Origin: Actinomycetota bacterium | GTDB taxonomy: Bacteria > Actinomycetota > Humimicrobiia > Humimicrobiales > Humimicrobiaceae | Assembly: GCA_016927635.1 (NCBI GenBank) | Contig: JAFGMJ010000105.1 | Location: forward strand, 1 to 5,548 | DNA: 5,548 bases | Reading direction: 5' to 3' | Part shown: one piece after another, positions 1 to 5,548 of the stretch | How positions within the stretch are numbered: position 1 is the first letter of the stretch | Layout: every line of letters begins with the position of its first letter | Program-made: the position numbers and the translations under genes | The notes under the pieces: model-generated | Database searches by the model: none | The model's input: the letters and a program-made list of their open reading frames with translations, nothing else | What the model was told of the DNA's origin: nothing

Positions 1-802
1 CCTTGAAGTAGGAGTTCATTTCGGCCATCAGACAAGAAGATGGAACCCCAAAATGAAAAGATATATATATGCAGAGAAAAACGGCATATATATTATCGAT
101 CTTCAGCAAACACTTCAACTTTTATTAGAAGCTTTTGATTATGTTAAAAGTATTGCTGCAGATAGTGGAACAGTGCTTTTCGTAGGTACAAAAAAGCAGA
201 TCCAGGATATAATAGAAAATTCTGCAAAAGAGTGTGAAATGCCTTATGTCAGGAACAGATGGCTTGGAGGTACTCTTACAAACTTTAAGACAATAAGCTC
301 AAGGACAAGAAGAATAGAGCAGATAGAAGAAATGGAAAAGTCAGGGACTTTTGAAATGTTACCAAAAACTGAAGTGCTGCAGATAAAAAAAGAGTATGAA
401 AAACTGCTGTATAATATGGGTGGCATAAGAGATATGAAAAAACTGCCTGACCTTATGTTTGTAATAGACCCGCATAAGGAAGCAATAGCTATTGCGGAAG
501 CTAAAAAAATAGGTATACCGGTAGTTGCTATAGTCGATACAAATTGTGATCCTGATAAGATAGATTATGTCATACCGGGAAACGATGACGCAATAAGATC
601 ATGCGGTCTTATTACAAGTATAATTTGTGAAGCTGTAAAAAGAGGCAGAGCTGAAAGCGGGAAATTTACGGGAACTGAAGCTAAGCAGCCTGATAAGCCT
701 GCAAGCAAAGCCGAAGCAGAAATAATGGATGCTATTGAGTCCGATTACCAGCCTGATGATGAAGATACTGATTCAGAAAATATAGATGAACAAGACATCT
801 GA
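1..802 (+). CDS. rpsB: 30S ribosomal protein S2 (5' end missing)
   Basis: Ribosomal protein S2 binds late to the 30S subunit on the solvent side between head and body, and is needed for S1 binding. The gene enters from the left edge. The first full codon is at position 2 and reads [17 protein letters not shown] before the internal Met at 53, matching the conserved S2 N-terminus, so the ATG at 53 is not the real start. About 10 N-terminal residues are probably outside the window and 266 are visible. Diagnostic blocks are [29 protein letters not shown], the VGTKKQ stretch, [10 protein letters not shown], the PDLMFVIDP segment and [14 protein letters not shown]. The protein ends in a roughly 50-residue polar, strongly acidic tail ([13 protein letters not shown] at the end), a variable part of the family. 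The next gene, tsf, is its usual partner. Identity is secure. Confidence 0.98.
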   Translation, partial: LEVGVHFGHQTRRWNPKMKRYIYAEKNGIYIIDLQQTLQLLLEAFDYVKSIAADSGTVLFVGTKKQIQDIIENSAKECEMPYVRNRWLGGTLTNFKTISSRTRRIEQIEEMEKSGTFEMLPKTEVLQIKKEYEKLLYNMGGIRDMKKLPDLMFVIDPHKEAIAIAEAKKIGIPVVAIVDTNCDPDKIDYVIPGNDDAIRSCGLITSIICEAVKRGRAESGKFTGTEAKQPDKPASKAEAEIMDAIESDYQPDDEDTDSENIDEQDI

Positions 803-875
803 TAATAAATTTATAAAATTTATATTATGATTAATTAAGTATTTTAACTTTTAAGTAATATTTATTAAAAGAATG

Positions 876-907
876 GCTCATTTTGTCAATAATGGTTTTA
901 AATGAGC
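876..907 (+). repeat. Inverted repeat / possible RNA hairpin before tsf
   Basis: GCTCATTT (876-883) is perfectly complementary to AAATGAGC (900-907), giving an 8-bp stem and a 16-nt loop; a G-U pair (875 with 908) could extend it. The 3' arm ends 8 nt before the AGGGGG ribosome binding site of tsf. An RNA fold here could influence tsf translation or readthrough from rpsB. The stem is short and the loop long, so stability is probably modest and function is unproven. Confidence 0.4.
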
Positions 908-915
908 TTATAAAT

Positions 916-922
916 AGGGGGA
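916..922 (+). promoter_or_regulatory. Shine-Dalgarno of tsf
   Basis: AGGGGGA lies just upstream of the ATG at 926 and supports that start. Its strength fits the need for independent initiation after the long rpsB-tsf gap. Confidence 0.75.
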
Positions 923-925
923 TTT

Positions 926-1534
926 ATGGAAATAACAGCAGAATTAGTTAAAAAATTAAGAGAAAAAACCGGTGTTGGCATGATGGACTGCAAAAAAGCC
1001 CTTCTTGAATGCAAGGGCGATTTTGAAAAAGCGGGAGAATATTTAAGAGAGAAAGGACTTGACAAGGCTGCAAAAAAAGCTTCAAGGCCTACAAAAGAGG
1101 GTATAATAGACACTTATATTCACCTCGGTTCAAAAATAGGTGTAATGCTTGAAATAAATTGTGAAACAGATTTTGTAGCGAAAAATGAAGTATTTAAAGC
1201 TCTTTCCCATAATATAGCATTGCATATTGCTGCAGCTGCACCTTTATATGTTTCAAGTGATGATGTTCCTGAAGATATTGTAAATAAAGAAAAAGAAATT
1301 TATAAAAAACAGGCTTTAAATGAAGGTAAACCTGAAAATGTAGTCGAAAAGATTGCAGAAGGAAAACTTGCAAAATTCTATCAGGAAACGTGTCTCTTGG
1401 AGCAGCTTTACGTTAAAAATAATGATATAAAAGTTAAAGACCTTTTAAATGAAAACATAGCACTTATGGGTGAAAATATGGTGGTTAAAAGATTTGCAAG
1501 ATGGGTTCTTGGCGAAACAAGCAGAGAGGAATAA
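926..1534 (+). CDS. tsf: Translation elongation factor Ts, short form
   Basis: EF-Ts is the cytoplasmic guanine nucleotide exchange factor that releases GDP from EF-Tu. The N-terminal UBA-like domain (about residues 1-40) carries the family signature KLREKTGVGMMDCKKAL. The core follows, with the EF-Tu-contacting TDFVAKN motif at residues 81-87 in the CETDFVAKNEVF context. The ending GENMVVKRFARWVLGE is the usual C-terminal family block. At 202 residues it is much shorter than the roughly 280-residue E. coli protein and matches the compact form known from Thermus and Thermotoga, with one core subdomain reduced. It is not a truncation, because both ends are intact. The ATG has a strong AGGGGG ribosome binding site. 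Its stop codon is immediately followed by the pyrH start, implying co-translation. Confidence 0.97.
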   Translation: MEITAELVKKLREKTGVGMMDCKKALLECKGDFEKAGEYLREKGLDKAAKKASRPTKEGIIDTYIHLGSKIGVMLEINCETDFVAKNEVFKALSHNIALHIAAAAPLYVSSDDVPEDIVNKEKEIYKKQALNEGKPENVVEKIAEGKLAKFYQETCLLEQLYVKNNDIKVKDLLNENIALMGENMVVKRFARWVLGETSREE

Positions 1535-2254
1535 ATGTGCGGTCCTAAATATAAGACTATACTTTTAAAAATCAGCGGCGAGGCGCTTATAGGCAAATCT
1601 GATTATGGTATAGATACTGAAGTGATGGATAATATCGCAAACCAGGTAAAAGATGTGCATAAGCTCGGGGTTAAAATTGCAATTGTTATTGGAGGCGGAA
1701 ATTTCTGGCGTGGGGCATCTGCAAGTGCCAATGGCATGGACAGGACAACTGCAGACCATATTGGTATGCTTGCAACAGTAATGAATGCAATGGGCCTACA
1801 GGATGCTCTTGAAAAAAAAGAAATTATTACAAGAGTGCAATCTGCCATCAATATGCAGGAAATCGCTGAGCCTTTTATAAGAAGAAGAGCAATACGCCAC
1901 CTGGAAAAAAACAGGGTAGTGATTTTTGCAGGAGGAACAGGTAACCCGTATTTCTCCACAGACACTGCTGCTGCACTCAGGGCTCTTGAAATAAATGCAG
2001 AAATATTGCTTAAAGCAACCAAAGTAGATGGAGTTTATGACACTGATCCCAAAAAAAATCCTGATGCTAAAAAGTATGATGAACTTACATTTTCTGAAGT
2101 TCTTGAGAAGGATTTAAGAATACTTGATGCCACGGCCACATCTCTTTGCAGGGAAAACAACCTTCCGATTGTAGTTTTTGATATTACAAAACCCGGCAAT
2201 ATAAAGGACGTGGTACTCGGGAAAAAAATTGGCACATTGGTTAAGAAGGGGTGA
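1535..2254 (+). CDS. pyrH: Uridylate (UMP) kinase
   Basis: UMP kinase phosphorylates UMP to UDP with ATP, feeding pyrimidine nucleotide and UDP-sugar synthesis; the bacterial enzyme is a hexamer of the amino acid kinase fold. Visible motifs are LLKISGEAL near the N-terminus (K12, phosphate binding), the glycine-rich [10 protein letters not shown] (51-60), [14 protein letters not shown] (72-85, with the UMP-contacting Asp at 74), [14 protein letters not shown] (133-146) and [11 protein letters not shown] (162-172) in the nucleotide-binding part. The length of 239 residues is normal for the family. The ATG directly follows the tsf stop without a single spacer base. A GAGAGGA ribosome binding site inside the end of tsf (1524-1530) is well placed. 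The last codons overlap frr by 4 bp. The family is usually activated by GTP and inhibited by UTP; nothing here speaks for or against that. Confidence 0.98.
   Translation: MCGPKYKTILLKISGEALIGKSDYGIDTEVMDNIANQVKDVHKLGVKIAIVIGGGNFWRGASASANGMDRTTADHIGMLATVMNAMGLQDALEKKEIITRVQSAINMQEIAEPFIRRRAIRHLEKNRVVIFAGGTGNPYFSTDTAAALRALEINAEILLKATKVDGVYDTDPKKNPDAKKYDELTFSEVLEKDLRILDATATSLCRENNLPIVVFDITKPGNIKDVVLGKKIGTLVKKG
2243..2253 (+). promoter_or_regulatory. Purine-rich ribosome binding site at pyrH-frr junction
   Basis: AAGAAGGGGTG spans the end of pyrH. Its GGGGTGAT part (2248-2255) is complementary to the extended anti-Shine-Dalgarno end of 16S rRNA, apart from one position in the core. The complementarity runs through the nominal GTG start at 2251 rather than sitting 5-9 nt before it. 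This leaves two readings: start by coupling on GTG, or initiation a few codons downstream at AUA (2257) or AUU (2260). Confidence 0.5.
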
Positions 2255-2817
2255 TTATAATTAAAGATCAGCTTTTACTTGAATGTGAAAAAAGAATGAA
2301 AGTTGCAATTGAAAGTACCCAGCACGAGTTTAATACAATAAGGTCAGGGAGGGCATCTGCAACACTTCTGGACAGGATATATATCGATTATTATGGCACA
2401 AAGACACAATTAAAGCATATTGCAAATATCAGCACTCCTGAGCCAAGGACAATAGTTGTATCTCCTTACGAGACTAAGTTTATTAAAGAAATTGAAAAAC
2501 AAATACTTTCTTCAGACCTTGGTTTAAATCCTGGCAATGACGGTAAGGTAATAAGACTTTCAATACCTCAATTAAACGAGGAACGAAGGCATGAGCTCGT
2601 AAAACTTGTTAAAAAATTAGCAGAAGACGGCAGGGTATCTATTAGAAATATCAGAAGAGACAGTAATGAAGAACTAAAGAAACTTGAAAACTCAAAGGAA
2701 ATAACTAAAGATGACCTTGAGGAATACCATAAGAAGACCCAGGAATTAACTGATAAATATATCGAAAAAATCAATGAATCCCTTGCTTTAAAAGAGAAAG
2801 AAATCATGGAAGTGTAG
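2251..2817 (+). CDS. frr: Ribosome recycling factor
   Basis: RRF acts with EF-G to split the post-termination 70S ribosome so that subunits can be reused. The sequence shows the two-domain layout of the family. An N-terminal helix ([21 protein letters not shown]) leads into the small beta domain (about residues 32-106, including the [12 protein letters not shown] stretch and [18 protein letters not shown]). The remaining two long helices of domain I carry the ribosome-contacting block [14 protein letters not shown] (131-144). The length of 188 residues is close to the usual 185. The start is uncertain: GTG at 2251 overlaps the pyrH stop (GTGA) but has the ribosome binding site lying on top of it. 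AUA at 2257 or AUU at 2260 would fit the spacing and the usual N-terminal length better. No upstream start is possible because of an in-frame TAA at 2242. Confidence 0.97.
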   Translation: MIIIKDQLLLECEKRMKVAIESTQHEFNTIRSGRASATLLDRIYIDYYGTKTQLKHIANISTPEPRTIVVSPYETKFIKEIEKQILSSDLGLNPGNDGKVIRLSIPQLNEERRHELVKLVKKLAEDGRVSIRNIRRDSNEELKKLENSKEITKDDLEEYHKKTQELTDKYIEKINESLALKEKEIMEV

Positions 2818-2827
2818 GCATATTATT

Positions 2828-3589
2828 TTGTTAATATCCACATCTTTTTTTAAGTCTTGCAAGAATCCTTCTATAGAAGAACTGAAGAAATATGGAATAC
2901 CAAAACATGTCGCTGTAATTATGGACGGTAACGGAAGATGGGCGACATCAAAGAAGCTTCCGAGGATATTCGGACATAAAAAGGGTGCAGAAACCTTAAG
3001 GGAAACTGTGATTACATGCAAAGATCTTGGGATAAAATATCTGACAGCATATGCTTTTTCAAACGAGAACTGGCAAAGGCCCCGCCAGGAAGTCCTGGAG
3101 CTAATGAAACTTTTTGTAGAAGTGCTTGGCAGGGAACTTGAAGGTCTTATAAGAAATGATGTTAAATTAAACTTAATTGGTCTACGGGAGCTTATACCTT
3201 CAGACATACTAGCTGTTTTTGAAAATGCAGAAGAAAAAACAAAGCATAATAAAACACTGGTTTTCAATATTGCGTTCAGTTACGGGTCACGGCAGGAAAT
3301 ATTCCAGGCTGCAAAAAAGATGGCATTTCTTTACAGGGAAGGCCTGATAGATTTAGAAAAGTCAGACCACAATATATTTGAAGATTATCTTCTTACAGCA
3401 GGGATCCCATATCCTGATCTTCTTATAAGAACAAGCGGTGAATACAGGTTAAGCAACTTCCTTTTATGGCAGATAGCATATACTGAACTATATTTTACTA
3501 AAGTCCTTTGGCCTGATTTTGGACGGAAGCACTTTCTTCTTGCAATAAAGGACTACCAGCAAAGGCAGAGAAGGTTTGGAAAACTTTAA
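2828..3589 (+). CDS. uppS: Undecaprenyl diphosphate synthase (cis-prenyltransferase)
   Basis: This enzyme adds isopentenyl diphosphate units in cis to farnesyl diphosphate, giving the C55 lipid carrier for peptidoglycan and other wall polymers; it works at the inner face of the membrane without a membrane anchor. Motifs in order: HVAVIMDGNGRWA (27-39, catalytic Asp33), FGHKKGAE (48-55), YAFSNENWQRP (75-85), NIAFSYGSRQEI (147-158), RTSGEYRLSNFLLWQ (201-215), E220 for metal binding, WPDF (228-231), and a C-terminal RQRRFG. All key residues are present. NYG at 151 is SYG here and the common STENW is SNENW; both look like mild variation. The length of 253 residues is normal. The TTG start is supported mainly by length and has only a weak TAGG upstream; AUU codons at 2822 and 2825 are alternatives. 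Other cis-prenyl chain lengths cannot be excluded from sequence alone. Confidence 0.95.
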   Translation: MLISTSFFKSCKNPSIEELKKYGIPKHVAVIMDGNGRWATSKKLPRIFGHKKGAETLRETVITCKDLGIKYLTAYAFSNENWQRPRQEVLELMKLFVEVLGRELEGLIRNDVKLNLIGLRELIPSDILAVFENAEEKTKHNKTLVFNIAFSYGSRQEIFQAAKKMAFLYREGLIDLEKSDHNIFEDYLLTAGIPYPDLLIRTSGEYRLSNFLLWQIAYTELYFTKVLWPDFGRKHFLLAIKDYQQRQRRFGKL

Positions 3590-3602
3590 TTAAAGCTATA
3601 AT
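3576..3602 (+). promoter_or_regulatory. Possible promoter in front of rseP
   Basis: TATAAT (3597-3602) is a perfect -10 consensus. The best -35-like hexamer is TTGGAA (3576-3581, 4 of 6 matches) with a short 15-bp spacer. Initiation about 7 bp after the -10 would fall near 3609, on the second codon of rseP (GTG). It would then produce a leaderless message. The short spacer and AT-rich background make this tentative. Confidence 0.25.
3584..3595. repeat. 12-bp perfect palindrome at uppS stop
   Basis: CTTTAATTAAAG is a perfect 12-bp palindrome covering the uppS stop codon (3587-3589). It lies just upstream of a TATAAT hexamer, in the position a small operator could occupy. In DNA this AT-rich a few such palindromes are expected by chance in a window of this size, so function is speculative. 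Confidence 0.25.
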
Positions 3603-3605
3603 CAA

Positions 3606-4661
3606 ATGGTGGCATTACAATACATTTTAGCAATAGTGGGTTTCTCACTTATCATACTTGTTCATGAGTTCGGGCATTTTATTTTTGCAAAATTAAGCAA
3701 AATGCATGTCCTTGAATTTTTCATAGGCTTTGGTCCAAAGATATTAAAATTCAAATCAAGAAAAACCGGCACGCTTTACGGGCTGAGTGCGATACCGCTC
3801 GGAGGGTATAATAAAATACTCGGCATGGAAAGAAGCGAGAATATAGCAGAGGAGCAAAAAGACAAAGCTTTTTATAATAAGCCCTATTATAAAAAGCTGC
3901 TTGTTATAGCCGGAGGAGGTATATTCAATATTATATTTGCAATAGTACTCATAATAATTTTTCTTTCAATGGGTGTTTACAGTGCAACAAATGTAATTGA
4001 CTATATACAACCCGAATCTCCTGCCCAGACCTATGGCTTCATGCAGGGTGACAGGATAATTTCCATAAATGGTATTTCTGTTAAAACATGGGATGATTTT
4101 TCAGAAAACGTGAGGGCATATCCTGAAGAAGAGGTCATTTTTGAGATTGTCAGAAATAATGACACGCTTAAAATAAATGCAGTGCTTGAAAATGTAGAGG
4201 GGAATGGTTTCCTGGGTGTCAGCCCCAAACTTGAAAAAATAAAATTGGGTTTTTTCCAGACCATAGGGGAAAGTTTTAAAATGTTCTGGGAGCTTACCGT
4301 GACGTATATAAAACTGTTTGGCAAGCTTTTTAGCGGCCAAATACCTTTTGAACAGGCCAGGCCGGCTTCACCAATTGGTGTTATAAGCATTTTCCAGCAG
4401 TCTGCTGAAATGGGTTTCCAGAATTTCATACTTTTTGTGGCAATGGTTTCAATATTGCTTGCTTTTGGAAATTTTTTACCAATACTGCCGGTTGATGGGG
4501 GTCATATTGTTATTATAACCCTGGAGGCGATAATGAGGCGTCCGGTTCCAAGAAAAGCAGTTGCGATATATAACACATTTGGAATGGTAATAGTCATATC
4601 GCTGCTTGCCGTAGGCCTGATATTTGACATAATAAGCCCTATAAATCTTCAGCAGATGTGA
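3606..4661 (+). CDS. rseP: Site-2 type intramembrane zinc metalloprotease (RseP/Rip1 family, M50)
   Basis: This membrane protease of peptidase family M50B cleaves transmembrane segments of anti-sigma factors or other single-pass proteins, releasing signals from the envelope. The first membrane segment carries the zinc-binding HEFGH at residues 20-24. A second hydrophobic segment (about 99-124) includes AGGGIFNIIFA, the family's G-x-x-x-N type motif. One PDZ domain follows (about 127-205, with GFMQGDRIISINGISV). The third segment ends in NFLPILPVDGGH (289-300), where Asp297 is the third zinc ligand, and a fourth lies near 323-343. With 351 residues and one PDZ domain it is the compact form typical of Gram-positive-type lineages rather than the 450-residue two-PDZ E. 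coli RseP. No Shine-Dalgarno is visible before ATG 3606; GTG 3609 is an alternative. The substrate is unknown, as no anti-sigma factor gene is in view. Confidence 0.95.
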   Translation: MVALQYILAIVGFSLIILVHEFGHFIFAKLSKMHVLEFFIGFGPKILKFKSRKTGTLYGLSAIPLGGYNKILGMERSENIAEEQKDKAFYNKPYYKKLLVIAGGGIFNIIFAIVLIIIFLSMGVYSATNVIDYIQPESPAQTYGFMQGDRIISINGISVKTWDDFSENVRAYPEEEVIFEIVRNNDTLKINAVLENVEGNGFLGVSPKLEKIKLGFFQTIGESFKMFWELTVTYIKLFGKLFSGQIPFEQARPASPIGVISIFQQSAEMGFQNFILFVAMVSILLAFGNFLPILPVDGGHIVIITLEAIMRRPVPRKAVAIYNTFGMVIVISLLAVGLIFDIISPINLQQM

Positions 4662-4665
4662 GGGG
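4659..4665 (+). promoter_or_regulatory. Shine-Dalgarno of ispG
   Basis: TGAGGGG overlaps the rseP stop codon and sits 7 nt before the TTG at 4673. This spacing is ideal and decides the choice of TTG as the ispG start. Confidence 0.75.
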
Positions 4666-4672
4666 TTTTTAA

Positions 4673-5548
4673 TTGCAGATAAAAAGAAAAATAACTTCTG
4701 AAATAACTGTTGGAAAAATAAGAATTGGAGCAGGTAATCCTGTAATAGTGCAATCAATGCTGAAAAGCAGGTCAGACGATATAGCCTCCATCAGGGCAGA
4801 AATAAAAGAGCTTGAAGAAAATGGCTGTGAGATAATAAGGCAGGCCATACCTGATATGCCCGCGCTTGATGTTTTTAAAACCCTTTTAGCTGAAAAAACA
4901 TACAATGTGCCTGTTATTGCTGATATTCATTTTGATACCGACCTTGCAGTTAAAGCGCTGGAGTGCGGGGCAGACTGCGTAAGGGTAAACCCGGGCAATA
5001 TGGGGGGTCTTGACAGGCTTGAAAAAATCGTAAAAAAAGCAAAAGAAAAAAATGCAGCAATCAGGATAGGTGTTAATTTTGGCTCTATTGATAAAAAAAT
5101 GCTTAAACTTAACTCAGGCAACAGAATAAATGCAATGGTGCAGAGCGCTCTTGAAATTGCCGATTTTTTTGAAAAACTAAAATTTTTCAACTTTAAGATT
5201 TCAGCAAAGGTATCTTCTGTGCTTGATACTATATCTGTATACAGAATTATCTCCTCAAAAACTGATTATCCTCTGCATCTTGGAATAACAGAGGCTGGGC
5301 TGCAATTTACTGGAATAATAAAATCTGCAGTTGGCATGGGCGTTTTACTTTCTGAAGGAATAGGAGATACAATAAGAGTTTCTCTTACAGATGCATCTGT
5401 AAATGAAGTTAAGGCTGCATATGCTATACTTTCCAGCCTTGGCCTCAGAAAATATGGCATAGAAATAATATCATGCCCAACGTGCGGAAGGACAATGGTA
5501 GATTTAAAAGAAATTACAAGTGATGTGGCGAAGATTACGAAAAATATA
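4673..5548 (+). CDS. ispG: 4-hydroxy-3-methylbut-2-enyl diphosphate synthase (3' end missing)
   Basis: IspG (GcpE) is a [4Fe-4S] enzyme that reductively opens the cyclic diphosphate MEcPP to HMBPP, the penultimate step of the MEP isoprenoid pathway. The frame is open from TTG 4673 to the window edge, 292 codons. Family blocks are VQSM (26-29), ADIHFD (83-88), CVRVNPGN (102-109), RIGVNFGS (131-138), LHLGITEAG (201-209) and SEGIGDTIRVSLT (227-239). CPTCG has C268 and C271, the first two cluster ligands, at nearly the E. coli positions (270, 273). The third Cys, the Glu ligand and the rest of the C-terminal domain lie beyond the edge. Spacing of domains shows the bacterial two-domain form without the plant insert. 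Some otherwise conserved residues differ: the usual QSMTNT is QSMLKS. TTG is chosen because of the strong GAGGGG site 7 nt upstream. Confidence 0.96.
   Translation, partial: MQIKRKITSEITVGKIRIGAGNPVIVQSMLKSRSDDIASIRAEIKELEENGCEIIRQAIPDMPALDVFKTLLAEKTYNVPVIADIHFDTDLAVKALECGADCVRVNPGNMGGLDRLEKIVKKAKEKNAAIRIGVNFGSIDKKMLKLNSGNRINAMVQSALEIADFFEKLKFFNFKISAKVSSVLDTISVYRIISSKTDYPLHLGITEAGLQFTGIIKSAVGMGVLLSEGIGDTIRVSLTDASVNEVKAAYAILSSLGLRKYGIEIISCPTCGRTMVDLKEITSDVAKITKNI

Larger units (their letters stand above)
803..925 (+). other. rpsB-tsf intergenic region, very AT-rich
   Basis: This 123-bp stretch is the only sizeable non-coding DNA in the window; every other junction is 16 bp or less. It is dominated by A and T and contains no ORF or tRNA-like fold that I can see. 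Two inverted repeats stand out. One is an all-AT stem right after the rpsB stop (805-812 with 816-823). The other is more GC-containing (876-883 with 900-907), just before the tsf ribosome binding site. Neither is followed by a proper T-run, so I do not call an intrinsic terminator. In E. coli the equivalent rpsB-tsf spacer carries transcription-modulating structure; a similar role here is inference only. Confidence 0.6.

Noticed and set aside
53..55. ATG at 53 as the rpsB start
   Set aside because: The frame is open to the left edge and the 17 upstream codons encode conserved S2 residues ([14 protein letters not shown]), so the start is outside the window.
883..914. Promoter for tsf (TTGTCA at 883-888 and TATAAA at 909-914)
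   Set aside because: The spacer is 20 bp, and the start of transcription would fall on the tsf ribosome binding site; the AT-rich background easily produces such hexamers.
876..915. Intrinsic terminator between rpsB and tsf
   Set aside because: The stem is only 8 bp with a 16-nt loop and is followed by TTATAAATAGG, not a T-run.
926..1534. tsf as a truncated gene because of its 202-residue length
   Set aside because: Both the N-terminal signature and the C-terminal family block are intact; compact EF-Ts proteins of about 200 residues are an established form.
1603..2022. 139-residue open frame on the minus strand inside pyrH
   Set aside because: It lies wholly opposite a well-supported pyrH with every family motif, has no ribosome binding site I can see and encodes no recognisable protein; it is a reverse-frame shadow.
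2788..3267. 159-residue open frame on the minus strand across frr end and uppS
   Set aside because: It is opposite the conserved catalytic blocks of uppS, Ser/Phe-rich as antisense frames of AT-rich genes usually are, and matches no known family.
4031..4429. 132-residue minus-strand frame opposite the rseP PDZ region
   Set aside because: It is the antisense of a clear PDZ domain with no independent coding signal.

Overview
The window holds part of a conserved bacterial housekeeping cluster, entirely on the + strand and nearly all coding. In order: rpsB (ribosomal protein S2, 5' end cut off), tsf (elongation factor Ts, short form), pyrH (UMP kinase), frr (ribosome recycling factor), uppS (undecaprenyl diphosphate synthase), rseP (site-2 type intramembrane zinc protease) and ispG (HMBDP synthase of the MEP isoprenoid pathway, 3' end cut off). 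This is the classic translation / nucleotide / envelope-lipid cluster of bacteria. I see no mobile element, CRISPR array, tRNA, rRNA or minus-strand gene.

Layout: rpsB and tsf are separated by 123 bp of very AT-rich DNA (803-925). That stretch has a small hairpin just upstream of the tsf ribosome binding site. From tsf onward the genes are tightly packed. tsf and pyrH abut with no gap, pyrH and frr overlap by 4 bp, and the frr-uppS, uppS-rseP and rseP-ispG gaps are 10, 16 and 11 bp. This points to one co-transcribed, partly translationally coupled operon. Starts are varied: ATG for tsf, pyrH and rseP, GTG or perhaps AUA/AUU for frr, and TTG for uppS and ispG.

The most notable feature of the layout is an absence. 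In many bacteria cdsA and dxr lie between uppS and rseP, but here only 16 bp separate the two. ispG is present, so the MEP pathway appears to be used, and its second enzyme must be encoded elsewhere or replaced. uppS consumes the isoprenoid units that ispG helps to make, so the two are functionally linked across rseP.

Organism: a low-GC bacterium with heavy use of ATA (Ile) and AGA/AGG (Arg) codons and a short, about 200-residue EF-Ts. The RseP second zinc motif (LPILPVDGGH) resembles the actinobacterial Rip1 style more than the proteobacterial LDGGR style. This is compatible with a deep-branching, uncultivated, low-GC lineage near Actinobacteriota, or with another anaerobic candidate phylum. 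The assignment is a guess from a few motifs, not a demonstration.

I looked for an undescribed system and did not find one. The points worth a second look concern start-site biology, the missing cdsA/dxr, and small non-coding structures.
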